The position numbers were made by a program, and so were the translations under genes. DNA of 64,000 bases, taken from assembly GCA_963920705.1 (NCBI GenBank), contig OY987230.1, positions 12,983,320 through 13,047,319 of the forward strand, written 5' to 3'. The first letter of the stretch is position 1, and each line of letters begins with the position of its first letter. This DNA is from Odiellus spinosus (Eukaryota > Arthropoda > Arachnida > Opiliones > Phalangiidae). A model generated the notes under the pieces. That model saw only the letters and a list, made by a program, of their open reading frames with translations. It had not been told where the DNA came from and made no database searches. This document shows, in pieces, positions 1 to 10,755 of the stretch.

Positions 1-318
1 GAAGCCCGCTCTATATATTGCACCACTGGTCGAAATCAAGGAAAAGTACCAGTGGCCGTACGTCACTAACACAAAGGGAATGGCCCCCCGATTTTCTTGC
101 CCTGCCCCAAACCTGTTGGTCCACTCCTTTCCTATTCAAAAAACTGTAAATGGTATTGAACCACTGCCAGTTCTTCTCTACTCCTTCAACTAAGAAGGCT
201 CATAAGAGCCACGTACAAATATTAAAGATTAAAATGTTTTGTTTTTAAATCGTTGCGCACAACTATTTCGGACATTAATGTTTTTAACTAGCTCTCCCAT
301 CTAAGGAAGTAATCTACA
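1..318. other. Unassigned left-edge sequence
   Basis: No gene, RNA or clear repeat boundary was recognised. The first 120 bases are richer in C than the rest and could belong to something cut by the window edge, but no supported reading frame or splice site was found. Confidence 0.3.
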
Positions 319-398
319 CTTACAAGCTTGATTAACGGGGTTCGAAGAATTAGAAAGTACTCGTATAGGGAACCTACAGTCTCACCTTGGAAGCGTCA
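319..398 (+). repeat. 80-bp direct repeat, copy 1 (upstream of the MATH-BTB gene)
   Basis: This 80-bp block beginning CTTACAAGCTTGATTAACGG recurs at 2857-2936 in the same orientation with 3 differences by eye. Weaker similarity continues for about 30 bp beyond it. This copy lies about 180 bp before the preferred ATG of the MATH-BTB gene, so it could belong to that gene's promoter or 5' leader. The second copy would then be a relic of a duplicated locus. A dispersed repeat is the alternative. Confidence 0.75.
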
Positions 399-578
399 AA
401 TATCAAATTTCTGCCTTTTACCAAGATATACTCGTGGCATCGAAATCAATCGCAATCAGAACTCTCACGTTCTTTATGAAACTATACTGTGTTTAATTTC
501 TTTCAAATCATAATGAATTTGAAATTAAAGACTATATTTTCTATAGCACTCATCATATATTACGATTCGCGCGTCACA

Positions 579-1853
579 ATGGCCAAAGAAATTAATTTCA
601 CAACAGAAACTAAAAAGTATCATTTGGGTATCACGTGGACTATCGAAAACTTCCTCCAGTTACCGTACAATGAATCAATTTTCGATATCGAAAGCCCTCG
701 CTTTCCGGTCGATGAAAACGAAAGGGCAGTTCACTGGTACATAAAAGTTACACCATTGACCGAACAAAATGAAAAAATTAAGGTCACTCTGAAACCTGAC
801 GTCTTATTTTTCCCCAAGAGCGTTATCTTCGACGCTCTCACTTCTTCGGAATGTTGTTTAATTGATCAAGATGGAACGAAAAACGTTTGTCAAACGGGAA
901 GGCTTAAACACGTCATAAAGCCTGGTTATCCGTACGGATGGACTATCGAAAATTTCATCAGTCGAAAAGATTTAGATAGTCTTTCGAAAAAGTTTTTACC
1001 CAATGGACACCTGACCATCACTTGCGATATAGACGGCTTCCTAATATGTAACCAAACAGCGTTGCGTCTTTATGATAAGCAACTTGACCGTCAATGGAAT
1101 TGCTTGTCGAGACCTTCAAATACGGTAACAGCTAGAATCTACGATCCTAACGCGTCTCCGGATACGTACGTAGTGCTTAAAGGTAACTAAAATTACGTAT
1201 TGACTGTACTTACGCGATTACGTAACTGCGTACGTATTTAGCATTACGAAAGGTTTTAATTAGTTACGTAATCCCTTAATCGGTGTACAAACTTTACGTT
1301 AGTGGTTAATACCTCTAATTTGATCTTGTCACAAGTAAGTCATCCTTAAAGTTTATAAAACAATGGATTCAGCCTTAGGCCGACTAGTTCGGGACTTTGG
1401 TACTTAACTGTAAATTATCTAGAAAACTTTTATGAGTTTTGATACGTTTTTTACGAGTATTATAACAGTCCAAATCGTCTAATAATAACTTGTTGTAAGA
1501 GTCTAGTATCTTTTTAGTAGTCTTGCTTAAAACCAATTGTTTTTAAAGCTAATTTTTAACATTCCTTTGAAGCTTCAGGAAAGGAGATCAAGTGTCATAT
1601 AAAGGTTTTGTCTCGTAACTCGATATTTTTTGGAAGCATGATCCGTATGGGACCGCTAGGCAAAGAACTCGATTTAAGTGATGAAATGAACGGATACGAG
1701 CTGGAGGATTTTGTGTCATTCTTATATTCGGGTACTGCCAAAAATTTGGAGTCAACTTGTCCTAAGCTTTTAAAAGCGGCAAAAAAGTATCATTTAAGGT
1801 GTTTGGAAAGGATCTGCGAATTGTTATTGAGCAGAGAGAATCTTTGTTACTAA
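579..1853 (+). CDS. MATH-BTB (SPOP-like) protein, two exons
   Basis: Exon 1 is 579-1182 and exon 2 is 1579-1853. The intron 1183-1578 has a GTAACT donor and a CTTCAG acceptor. Joining them keeps frame and restores a normal BTB start (G-K-E-I-K-C-H-I-K-V-L-S-R-N-S). The product is about 292 aa. The MATH domain occupies roughly residues 15-155 (ITWTIENF near the start, then FLPNGHLTITC). The BTB domain occupies roughly 195-285 (HIKVLSRNSIFFGSM, then DFVSFLYSG and LLKAAKKYHLRCLERICELL). In this family MATH binds substrate and BTB binds cullin-3, giving a ubiquitin-ligase adaptor. The stop comes 7 residues after ICELLL, so the usual 3-box/BACK extension is missing. I chose ATG 579 for its good context (ACAATGG) and because it starts just before MATH. 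In-frame ATGs at 489 and 513 would add a hydrophobic N-terminus of unclear meaning. Exact subfamily is unknown. Confidence 0.8.
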
Positions 1854-1963
1854 AATACTAAAATTAATACATGCTTAAAGATTAATTTCAAATTATTGTT
1901 TAAATATTCTATAATGTAGGTTGAACTTGATACATAATGTAAAATATCACGAACAAACCTCAA

Positions 1964-1969
1964 AATAAA
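1964..1969 (+). promoter_or_regulatory. Polyadenylation signal AATAAA of the MATH-BTB gene
   Basis: A canonical AATAAA sits 111 bp after the stop codon, followed within 30 bp by a T-rich stretch. This is a plausible 3' end for the MATH-BTB transcript. Confidence 0.5.
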
Positions 1970-2856
1970 GTATAGTGTTCAGAACCTTTTTTCTTTCTTT
2001 AACAAATCAGGGTTCAAAAAAACTGGACATCGGTATGTTCATGTTCAAAATATAATTATATTTAAACCAGGGTGCCAACAATCTCTAATTCGGTGTAAGT
2101 TACACTCTCATTGACAGAGCTTCGATTTCGAACTCATATGAACTCCGAGTTCATCTTTGAAAACTAGCTCTTTGAATACTAAGTCTGTAAGATTTCTTTA
2201 GACGGAGCGAACTGACGAATTATTGCTAAAAGTTTGCTCGCCATATCGCCTCGTCTGAAAAACCCGGTCCCTTTATGAGCTCCTAAAGTCGTTAGTGAAA
2301 AACAAAATTTTTTTGTATAACTTAGTTTGTCAAAAACAAAAAACTCGAAAGAAAAAACTAAAACATTTGCCTCTAGAGATGGGAACAAGCCTTAGATGAA
2401 GTTACCGGGAGGAAAGAGGCGTGTTTGAAATATTTTATATAAAATAGCAAGCAAGGGGATAAAAAAAATTATCAAGGGGATTTACTATTATTACGAAGTA
2501 CTTGAAATCGTAAATTTCCCTATTAGTGATAGAGAGGGATTTTCTTAAGGATTTCTGTAATCTTTTCTTGTTCATACGGCTTAACCTTGAAAAAGGATAA
2601 AAATCTAGTTTGTTTTGAATTTATACATACATGTTTTTGTTCTTCTAACTTTAATTGGGAATTTGCGATTGGTACGGTAATATTTGTTCAAAGTATTGTG
2701 TTTTAACAAGAGTCATCAAGGTTGAATGTATTCTTATTTTCTTTAATGATATACATAAACGTTTTTAATACGCAACCTCTTTACCGGGCATTGCGTTTAC
2801 TTGAATAACAAGGAAAAAATATATCTTGTTATATAAAGTCTGTCACTAAACGGGTT

Positions 2857-2936
2857 CTTACAAGCTTGATTAACGGGGTTCGAAGAATTAGAAAGTACTA
2901 GTATAGGGAGCCTACAGTCTCACCTTGGAAACGTCA
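2857..2936 (+). repeat. 80-bp direct repeat, copy 2
   Basis: About 96% identical by eye to 319-398 and in the same orientation. No MATH or BTB coding sequence follows it here. Together with copy 1 it brackets the MATH-BTB gene. Confidence 0.75.
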
Positions 2937-2939
2937 GAG

Positions 2940-4863
2940 GCTTCTATCCTTTTACCTCGGTATCATACCCCCTTAGTGGGAGAGTTAGTTTTTGCCCTTA
3001 CAAGTGTTCTCCCTCGAAGGGGGTTACGTGACGTTGGGCTTTCTTTCACACTGGGTGGCTTTGCACACCATTATAAGAATTATACAATAAAAACTTTAAT
3101 TTTCAATGGGCTACCCCTTTATCAAAGGAATTATTCTCATATCGTCTATAAACTCGTTCTTTAATTGATAAATTTAATTTAAAGTTGGGTGTACTCGAAA
3201 TTACGGCCATAATTTTATCTACCCGATGAATATTAACGTTTAATTTCCTATAATTAGAAACCAGTTAGTCACGGAGACAATTCGTTTAAAAGAAAGCGCC
3301 CTTGAATCTCAATGCTGAATCCTCTGAAGTTGTGGGTTACTATCTTTTCTTTTCGTTTGAATTTCCTTCCCCTGCCGGCAACTATAACTTGGAGGAACTG
3401 TAGAGGGATCAGTTAACTGACTTTTCTCGAATATGCAATCATGCTTGCCAATTGAGCAGTTGCACTCCTGTTTGAGCGGTTTTCGATGGAGACTTGCGGG
3501 ATAAGAAAACGTTCGATAGAACTTAGAAGTGAGAATTTTGGTCAGCTTTTAAGTTTTGGAACTAAAAAATAGACAACTCCCTCAAAAAATGAACTAACAA
3601 ATTTTCAAATATTCAATCCTTCCCGTTGGCTTTAATAGGCTTTTTTAATCTTGAATTTAAAGTATTTAGGAAGGTAAAGTTTTTTTTATCATAAACCGCT
3701 TTGTTTTGGATTAGAAGAAACTCTATACAAAAGAGTCAGGCCATAGTTTCAAGTATAGCAGAACTGAGACAGATTTGTCTAGGATAAATCATTTTTTTAA
3801 CTAAAAAGCAGTACCCAGGTCGCCAATCCAAACATATTGCGCGGTTTTAAAAGTTGGCAAGGGGATACTCGCGCATAGTCTTAAACGCATGCGCTTAGAA
3901 GTACCAATATGGTAAAGCCAAGTTGCCAACGTAAGACTAAACACTGAAGCAGTCGACGCTACTCCATCTACAGTTCCTCCAAGATTAAGTCAATGTTAAT
4001 TATCTCGTTATTTTACGTATATATTGACATATGGATAGAACAAAAAATAACTATATCCGATTCGATAAATTTGTGAACAATGCCCTAGTGTAAACTATAA
4101 TGTTATTTATTAAAAGAGAGACCCAGTTAGATTAGAATGACGCGAGCGGGGGGGGGGGGGGGCGTGGAATTTCAAATGGTCCTGGAAGTGAACTACATAA
4201 AAGCGACAGTTATATTCAACCTAGAGGGCAAAAAAAAGAGACTTTCCTATATTAAAACGGACGCCAAAAAAGAAATCACGTAAAACTTCTCATACAGAAT
4301 GATAATGAAGCGGAAACGCGCTCGGGGTGACAATAGCCCCCGAAAAAAAAAGCACGTCAACTGGCGAAATACAACTAAAACGCGAAAAAGAGAGGCACCA
4401 ACGTCACATCCGTTAACTATATACAACCTCACCTGTTTTTAAACATAATTATTCATATTTCAAGGGATTATGAAACACAAAAAATTAAAAATATCCTGAT
4501 TATACATAACTTAGTAATTTAAACTATTTAGGTATGCATAAAAGTTTATTCCCAATTGATCGATTTTTCTTCTTTGAAAGTAAAAGAAACGGGGTTTTAT
4601 TTCCAAAATGATCGAAATGGCTTATAGGAAGGTTAGATTAGTTTTTCAACATATTTCTTATCAGTCGATCATTTAAAACTTAATTCCTTAGACCTTAAAA
4701 TATCTATAAAACTATTTATCTATTACGAGTTATTTAAAAGACATTATCATGGTAAACATTTCTTGTTAAATTACCTAACTACCTTTCAGAAATCAGAGGG
4801 ATTTCGTTTTTGACATTCTACCAAACCAAACCTTAAAAAAACACCCTCTGTTTTAATATTTAA
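2940..4863. other. AT-rich intergenic sequence
   Basis: No gene was recognised. The only structure noted is a run of 15 G at about 4148-4162. The short open frames here lack domains and splice support. Confidence 0.35.
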
Positions 4864-4900
4864 AGTGAAGCTGTCACGGGTTTTTCACGAGTTCCAAATG
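4864..4900 (+). mobile_element. Solo MITE end, TTAA family 3
   Basis: A terminus reading AGTGAAGCTGTCAC directly abuts a TTAA (4860-4863). The same terminus after TTAA recurs at 32961 and 37788, and in reverse complement ending at 26790. The other end of this copy was not found, so only the terminus is annotated. Confidence 0.45.
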
Positions 4901-5620
4901 GAACTTGAGCACAATGAGTAATCATTTCAGCCAAAATTTGACTATTCCGAGTGTTTACTCTTCACGCCTTTAGTAAATAACGTAAATATTTTACCTGACC
5001 TAACTAGTTAGTTCTCTTAAGCGAGTAGTCAATGTTTCTTATCGGGTATCGGGGCGGGTAATCGCGGGTAATGTCTTACCCGAACCAACTCGCAAACTGG
5101 TGCCAGCTACCCCGACATAAAAATTGCAAAATCTCTTAACAAATGGCGAGTCATATCAACCTCTTCGGATGATTCATTAATTACAATCTCTTTCCCTCTT
5201 GTTTCGATCTCATTTGGGCTTTTGCAAAAACCTGACATTTCGTAATCCCTTTAAAATGTCAATTGAAAACGCCCAGAAAATAAAGGTACCTTACTCGCCT
5301 TAACATTTTTTCCCAAAATTATAAATCCTTTATGCTAATCCCGACAAAGTTACGAAACGTTCCGACAGGGCGGCGGGAGTAGGGCAATCGTTTTTCTTTT
5401 TTTTTTAGAAAAAAATATTATTTAAATAATGTAAATTAAAGGTGGTTAAAGGAAGAATAAATCCGGACTTGTTATCGGTTCTTCTTCTCATTCGTTGTTA
5501 AAGTTCTGATACTGTTACATAAAACTTATTGACCATGGTGATGAATTTAAAATTATTTTTACACTATATACTATTGGTTTAGACAGAGAGAAAAAATAAC
5601 TTGAAAGGGTTGACAAGATC

Positions 5621-5667
5621 CGGGGGGTGGTGGGGGCTAAATGTTGTGCTTGGGGGGGGGGGGGGGT
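5621..5667 (+). other. G-rich tract with G-quadruplex potential
   Basis: Two G-rich blocks (GGGGGGTGGTGGGGG and an unbroken run of about 14 G) are separated by about 18 bases. Four or more G-runs of at least three lie on the plus strand. Folding is an inference from the pattern. Confidence 0.5.
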
Positions 5668-6839
5668 GAGAAAAATTAATGAACATATTTTGAATATATC
5701 TGTATCCGGAAACTCTATGATATGGAATCTAATGATTGGTCGGAGGAGTTAGATCAATTGTTGATAAAATAGAAATGTTTTCCGATGTTTTGTTTTGCTA
5801 AATTTATGGAAACTTCATGAAATGTTTCACTACGCAAATGTCTTACTACGCAAATGACTTCATTCACCCTTTTAAAATATGAAAGTTTGACAGATTCCAC
5901 GATAAATAAATTCTCCGAATGACAAATTCCACGACTGAATTAGAGATTCCGTGATAATAATTTCTCCGAATAACAGATTCCCTTTTAAATTATCCGACAA
6001 AGGGAGGAAATTACAACATTAACGGATGCTGGCTCTCAAAGAATTATATATATAAAAAATATTGTTACATAAATACTTAAGAACATGATCATACGTAATT
6101 AAATTATATTGTAAAGGATGAGCTTGAAGTCTAAGAATGTCAAAAAACGGATGCTACATTGCAGCGTTCAGTAAGTGAAAATTAAGAACAGGAGAACACC
6201 CACAGAAGGATATATTACATTATAATTTGAAATATTTTAACCAAAGTTGAAATTGCACAACATCCAAAAATTAGACCTAAAAGTCCTTGTACCCGAGTAA
6301 GAGGGCGGTAATTCTAATGATTATAATAATCTTTCTCAGTTAAAATCATGATTAAACTGGATTAATTTATTACCGTACACAGTATTTTTATTATTTTTGG
6401 TTTAAATTAAATTAGATCTTTTAATTAGCATAATAAATGCTTACGATTAAATATAGGATTTAACTCTCGCGTGTATCTTTAAAGTATCTAATATCCTTTT
6501 GCAAACCCGAAATGGGCTTTTAATAATTAAAAAGTTTACAACCCCTTTTTTTTTCAATGAGAAACTAGATTGTTGTTTGGAGGTTTCCACTAATTATAAT
6601 TCCACAACCAATATCTTTCAAATTCTTCTAAAAGCATCAAAACTTAATTTTCTTTAGTAGTGCCAGAAGTTTAGATTTAAAAGAAAAATCGGTAAGGAAG
6701 GAAGTTCATAACTCACTATTCTCGTAATGTTAATAGCGCGAAACAAAGTCTTGTTGCTGATTAAAGAATTCCCTATAATCGAACTCGTGGACTAGCAGCA
6801 TACAAGTCTTAAAAATTAGGCACATCGGGCATATTAAGA

Positions 6840-6863
6840 TTTTTTTTTTTTTTTTTTTTTTTT
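6840..6863. repeat. Poly-T tract
   Basis: A run of about 24 T. It could be the tail of a minus-strand retroposed element, but no element body or target duplication was recognised beside it. Confidence 0.6.
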
Positions 6864-7776
6864 GCGAGAGTTAAAATATGTAAACTGATTACGCGTTTTA
6901 TTATACTGATTACAGCCTTTAGTAATGCTAAATACTTATTCGATTACGTAATCACTTGAGTACAGTCAAAACTACAGTCGTGTACACTTGTATAGATGAG
7001 TTATCAGCCTCTGGGGTTTTCAATTTGCGCTCTAACCCTAGATATAAGTATTAACTGGGCTAGATGAATTACCCTATCATGTCCTTTTTCTTTGGATTGC
7101 TCCCGGAGCAGTCCGAAACTCATTGACGAGCAGAATCACGATGAAACTTTGATGTTTGATTGTAACTCGCGATTTAATAACTTCCCTCGAAGTGATTTTT
7201 TATACACTTCTGATAGGTATATTTGATACATAAAGCCTAAAGATACAAGGCCACATTTCGATGCACGCAAAAATTTGGTTGTAGACATTAGCTAATTAAA
7301 CGCAGTTAAGCCTAAAATGGTCTATTTTTGGCAGTTTAGGTCAATATAACATTCCTCGGAGCATACGGGTAAAGCCTCCCCAATCAAAACGATACAAAGA
7401 AGCAGCAACGATAAAACTTGGAATTTTGCCCCAATTCTTTTTCTTGCGCTGAAGGTAGTATAACAAAAGAATTACGATCGAGCCCAAGGCAACGTCTGAT
7501 AACCAGAAGTATCGTAAAATGATTTTGTTTCTAAGAATCACGTCCAGGCGGTTGTAAAACCCGAGAAACGAAAAAGAAGAAAAGAAAGAGATGGGACGAT
7601 CGAGGAGTTTCGGTAAATTTCGTAAATAGGCTTAAAATTGGATTCCACGGTTTTCTTATATAAAGAAATTATATAGTGGCTCTTCCCAAACGGAGAATTC
7701 AACAGAATCAAAGATCCTCGATAAACGTACTATCTTTGTTTTAGCAAATTTAACGTTTTAGGGTTTATTTAGGCTA

Positions 7777-7922
7777 CGTTCACACTAGACACTTTCAAAC
7801 CGTTTTCAATGTTCAAATGTTTTAAGCAAATTCCATTTTTGAACAAGTAATCTCTACAGTTGACCCCAAAATTTGAAATTTTGACCTTTCCAAAATGGTT
7901 AGAAACGTCTCCAATGTGAACG
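7777..7922. mobile_element. Short MITE with CGTTCACAC ends
   Basis: A 146-bp segment begins CGTTCACACTAG and ends CAATGTGAACG. It is flanked on both sides by AGGCTA (7771-7776 and 7923-7928), a probable target-site duplication. Similar ends occur near 12069-12441 and 55683-56090, so this is a non-autonomous DNA transposon family. A hAT-like origin is possible but unproven. Confidence 0.6.
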
Positions 7923-7968
7923 AGGCTATAGGCATAACACGGGGCAATTTACAGTTTCTGAAAGTTAA

Positions 7969-8418
7969 AACCGAGGGTGAAGAGAAAAATTTCGTGATTT
8001 TTTTATTGATTCTGTTTCTAAGAATAAGTTATGTTTTGGTAGTAAAACATTCAAGAAGTGTCTCAGATTGCGCAAAAAATCTGAAACCTTTAACCTTCTG
8101 ATTTTGGATTAGAATTAAAAGTAGAACCCGCGACTTTTCAAAAGATGTCATACCTTTGGCTTAGTAAAAAAAAAACACACACTTTGGATCGCGCTAAATC
8201 TCGTTCTTGATTTTTTCAAGCGCGCAATTGTGCGTACAACAGCGCGTGTCGCGGATATTTTATGAAGCCAAAGGTACGGGAGTCTTGGTTATCTTTTTAA
8301 TTGAATGCCAAAATATGTACAATTCAGGGACATTTCAATAATATTTCAAAACGCGAACAAGTCTTATTTTAATAGAAAATGGATAAAAATATTAATTGGT
8401 TTTCCTACTCACCCTCCT
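7969..8418. mobile_element. TTAA-flanked MITE, family 2
   Basis: About 450 bp between TTAA at 7965-7968 and TTAA at 8419-8422. The left end has the GGGTGAAGAG motif and the right end reads CACCCTCC. The interior shares segments with 24904-25344 and 48768-49250, including GATCGCGCTAAATCTCGTT and its counterpart, and a TTTATGAAGCCAAAGGT-type segment. The left terminus is somewhat degraded. No transposase is encoded. Confidence 0.6.
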
Positions 8419-8424
8419 TTAAAT

Positions 8425-10200
8425 CCATGAATTCACGTAATGAATATTTGATACCCCCCTCATATTTAGCTTCTGATTTTACTTATTTAAGCTAAGCATA
8501 TATACTTTGCAAATACTTTGCTGACTAATTGGGCAAATAATTTATTTACAAATAATATATTAGAAGATTTCTAGCCTTCTTTCAATTCCTTCCCTATATG
8601 TCTACCGCTTTAAAACAGCCTGATTATCTTATTGATTCCTCCAATTTACGGCAAACTTAAGCCGAGAAATAGGACATCAAATTTTTCATCAAGAGAATAA
8701 GGAGAATATGAATTCAGAAATTCTCTCCGTATTAGAATTAGATTATCTCTTGATTTCTATAAAAAAATATATAAATATCTAAAATTTAATGACCACGTTT
8801 ATTCTCCATTCCCACGGTTATATTCTCCGGGTTTAATTACATCTCAAGGGGAAGGATACAACTTTAAGTATGTTGCGAAGCAAATCAACTTCTGTAATGA
8901 TATATATTTTTTGGTAGAAGTTAGAGCGAGTGGTAGAATTGTAGCTTCAACTATATTGAATAAATACGTGTAGTGATTGGTTTATTTTATTATTTTTTAT
9001 CATTTCTTCTCATATTTATAGTACGAAAGAGAGTGCTTGGTCTCAAACAGAATCGAGGAAGCATCACTGCAGTTGTCCCTTCAGGGGACTCACGTTCTCG
9101 AGTTTCTGTGCATATACTTTTTTTTACCGAATGGTTGAAAGAGTAAATAAGTTACAGGGTAAGGTTTCTTAACTATAACTCTAAAGAAAGATATCCAGAC
9201 TCACTTCCTACTTTTTTTTATTTCAAGATTCTCTCCAGGGAATCAAAGCGACCTTAAATTGGTACGTTTTAAAGTCGATGGGGTTCCAAACTTTAAAATG
9301 CAAGTACTTGTACGTGAAAGGGAGGATTAAAGTACTCAGAGTAAAGTGAAAACTAATTTTGTTTATTCTCAAAGGATATTCTTGTAATTATTTGACATAC
9401 AGCAACTTGTCTTAATTTCGGTAAACTATTTAAACTTATATTTAATTAAGCAGAATTAACGGAAGACCATCAAACTCTCTTTTAAGTAGTACGATTGAGA
9501 TAGAGAGGCACACGAAGCTTTCTCACAACCGGAAGTAGGGGCTGGTCAAGCGTCTTTTCGTTTGCTCGCCGTAAGAAATAATTTTAATATTAAAAACGTT
9601 ATATTTGAAAATTATTTCATCACAATAAGGTTTTGTATATATCTTTATCTCCTTAGAACTCTTCAAACTAATCTCTGTAAACTGCTTATCTTGATACGGT
9701 TTGCTGTTTAACGCCTCCCACTTCAATCATCGAAAACATTCCAAGGCCTAACCACGAAACCTGTTATTTAATACATCTACATCGCCTGCTTTGTTAAGAA
9801 CTTTTTTGTATAATACAGACGATCTAAAGGAAGATTGAAGTCCTGCAACTATCGACTTTAAAATTGATTCTTTAAAATAGGCGTTGTTGGTATAAAAATT
9901 ATTGAAGTGAGACCGTGGCTTAGGCCTATTTAAACAATATGGAATCGCTAATCACTTAGGTTTCATTATCCCTTTAAAGTAGACACGCAACTTGACTAAT
10001 TTCCGGGCCTTGTCAAATGGATCTCGCGCCAAGAAATTGAAAAATTCCCAAGGCTGGTAAAAACACTATTTTGATCAAAAATGATCGAATTCGACCGAAT
10101 ATATCAAATGAAATAACCTGAATAACAATAGTGCACTGAATCCATTTTAAATTTTAGTCTATTTTTGTTGAATTCGGGGTTTTCATTTGGTTTTTCCTCA
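8425..10200. other. AT-rich intergenic sequence before the GGH gene
   Basis: No gene, RNA or bounded repeat was recognised in this stretch. Confidence 0.35.
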
Positions 10201-10219
10201 TTAGGGAAGTCGATTATTT

Positions 10220-10446
10220 TCGTTGTTCTACTAGCACACTTTGAAACTGAAAGAATTAGGTCTTAGAATCGACTTAAACCGTTTCAAAACGTTTCGCTAG
10301 AACGGGAAACCAACTTTTCTCGAATCGATTTGATTCGATTTCTCGAAACTGCTTCGGGAACCATTTTCATACCGATTCGGTTTCAACAACCGGAATATTG
10401 GTTTGTTTTTAACCGTTTCAAATCGATTAAGAAATACTAGTTTTGA
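10220..10446. repeat. Repeat element, inverted relative to part of 12069-12441
   Basis: The GAAACTGCTTCGGGAACCA region and its surroundings (many GATTCGATT and ACCGTTT motifs) match the reverse complement of sequence at about 12080-12340. It starts near CTACTAGCACACTTTG and ends near AAATACTAGTTTTG. It sits about 300 bp upstream of the GGH start codon. It is probably a non-autonomous transposon copy; the boundaries are approximate. Confidence 0.55.
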
Positions 10447-10755
10447 CAAGAGTCGTGTTACGTGTCTACTTTAACGGTAAGAAATCGTCCAATCGTATAT
10501 TTTATTGGGCTTCATTACACCTTTAACTGTTCCTACGCGGTGTCTTTAGAGTTTCAGAATTGAAGAGCATGACTTATATCTCCCGATTGAATTACAAACG
10601 GAATATAAAAAATAAATATCTACAGATGGGTTCGATAGAACTTTAAACTCTTTTCCCGGGGGCATATCAGTTTAATAAAGCCAGTACTCAAAATCCAATA
10701 TATTTTAGATATGATTAGGATTATTTAGTTATTATTTCCTTAGTTATTGTGAAAG

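Noticed and set aside
328..513. 61-codon frame upstream of the MATH-BTB gene
   Set aside because: Begins inside the 80-bp repeat and shows no domain; more likely leader or promoter sequence.
2870..2940. Possible tRNA because of GGGGTTCGAAG
   Set aside because: The B-box-like string has no A-box at the right distance upstream and no acceptor stem; it is part of the 80-bp repeat.
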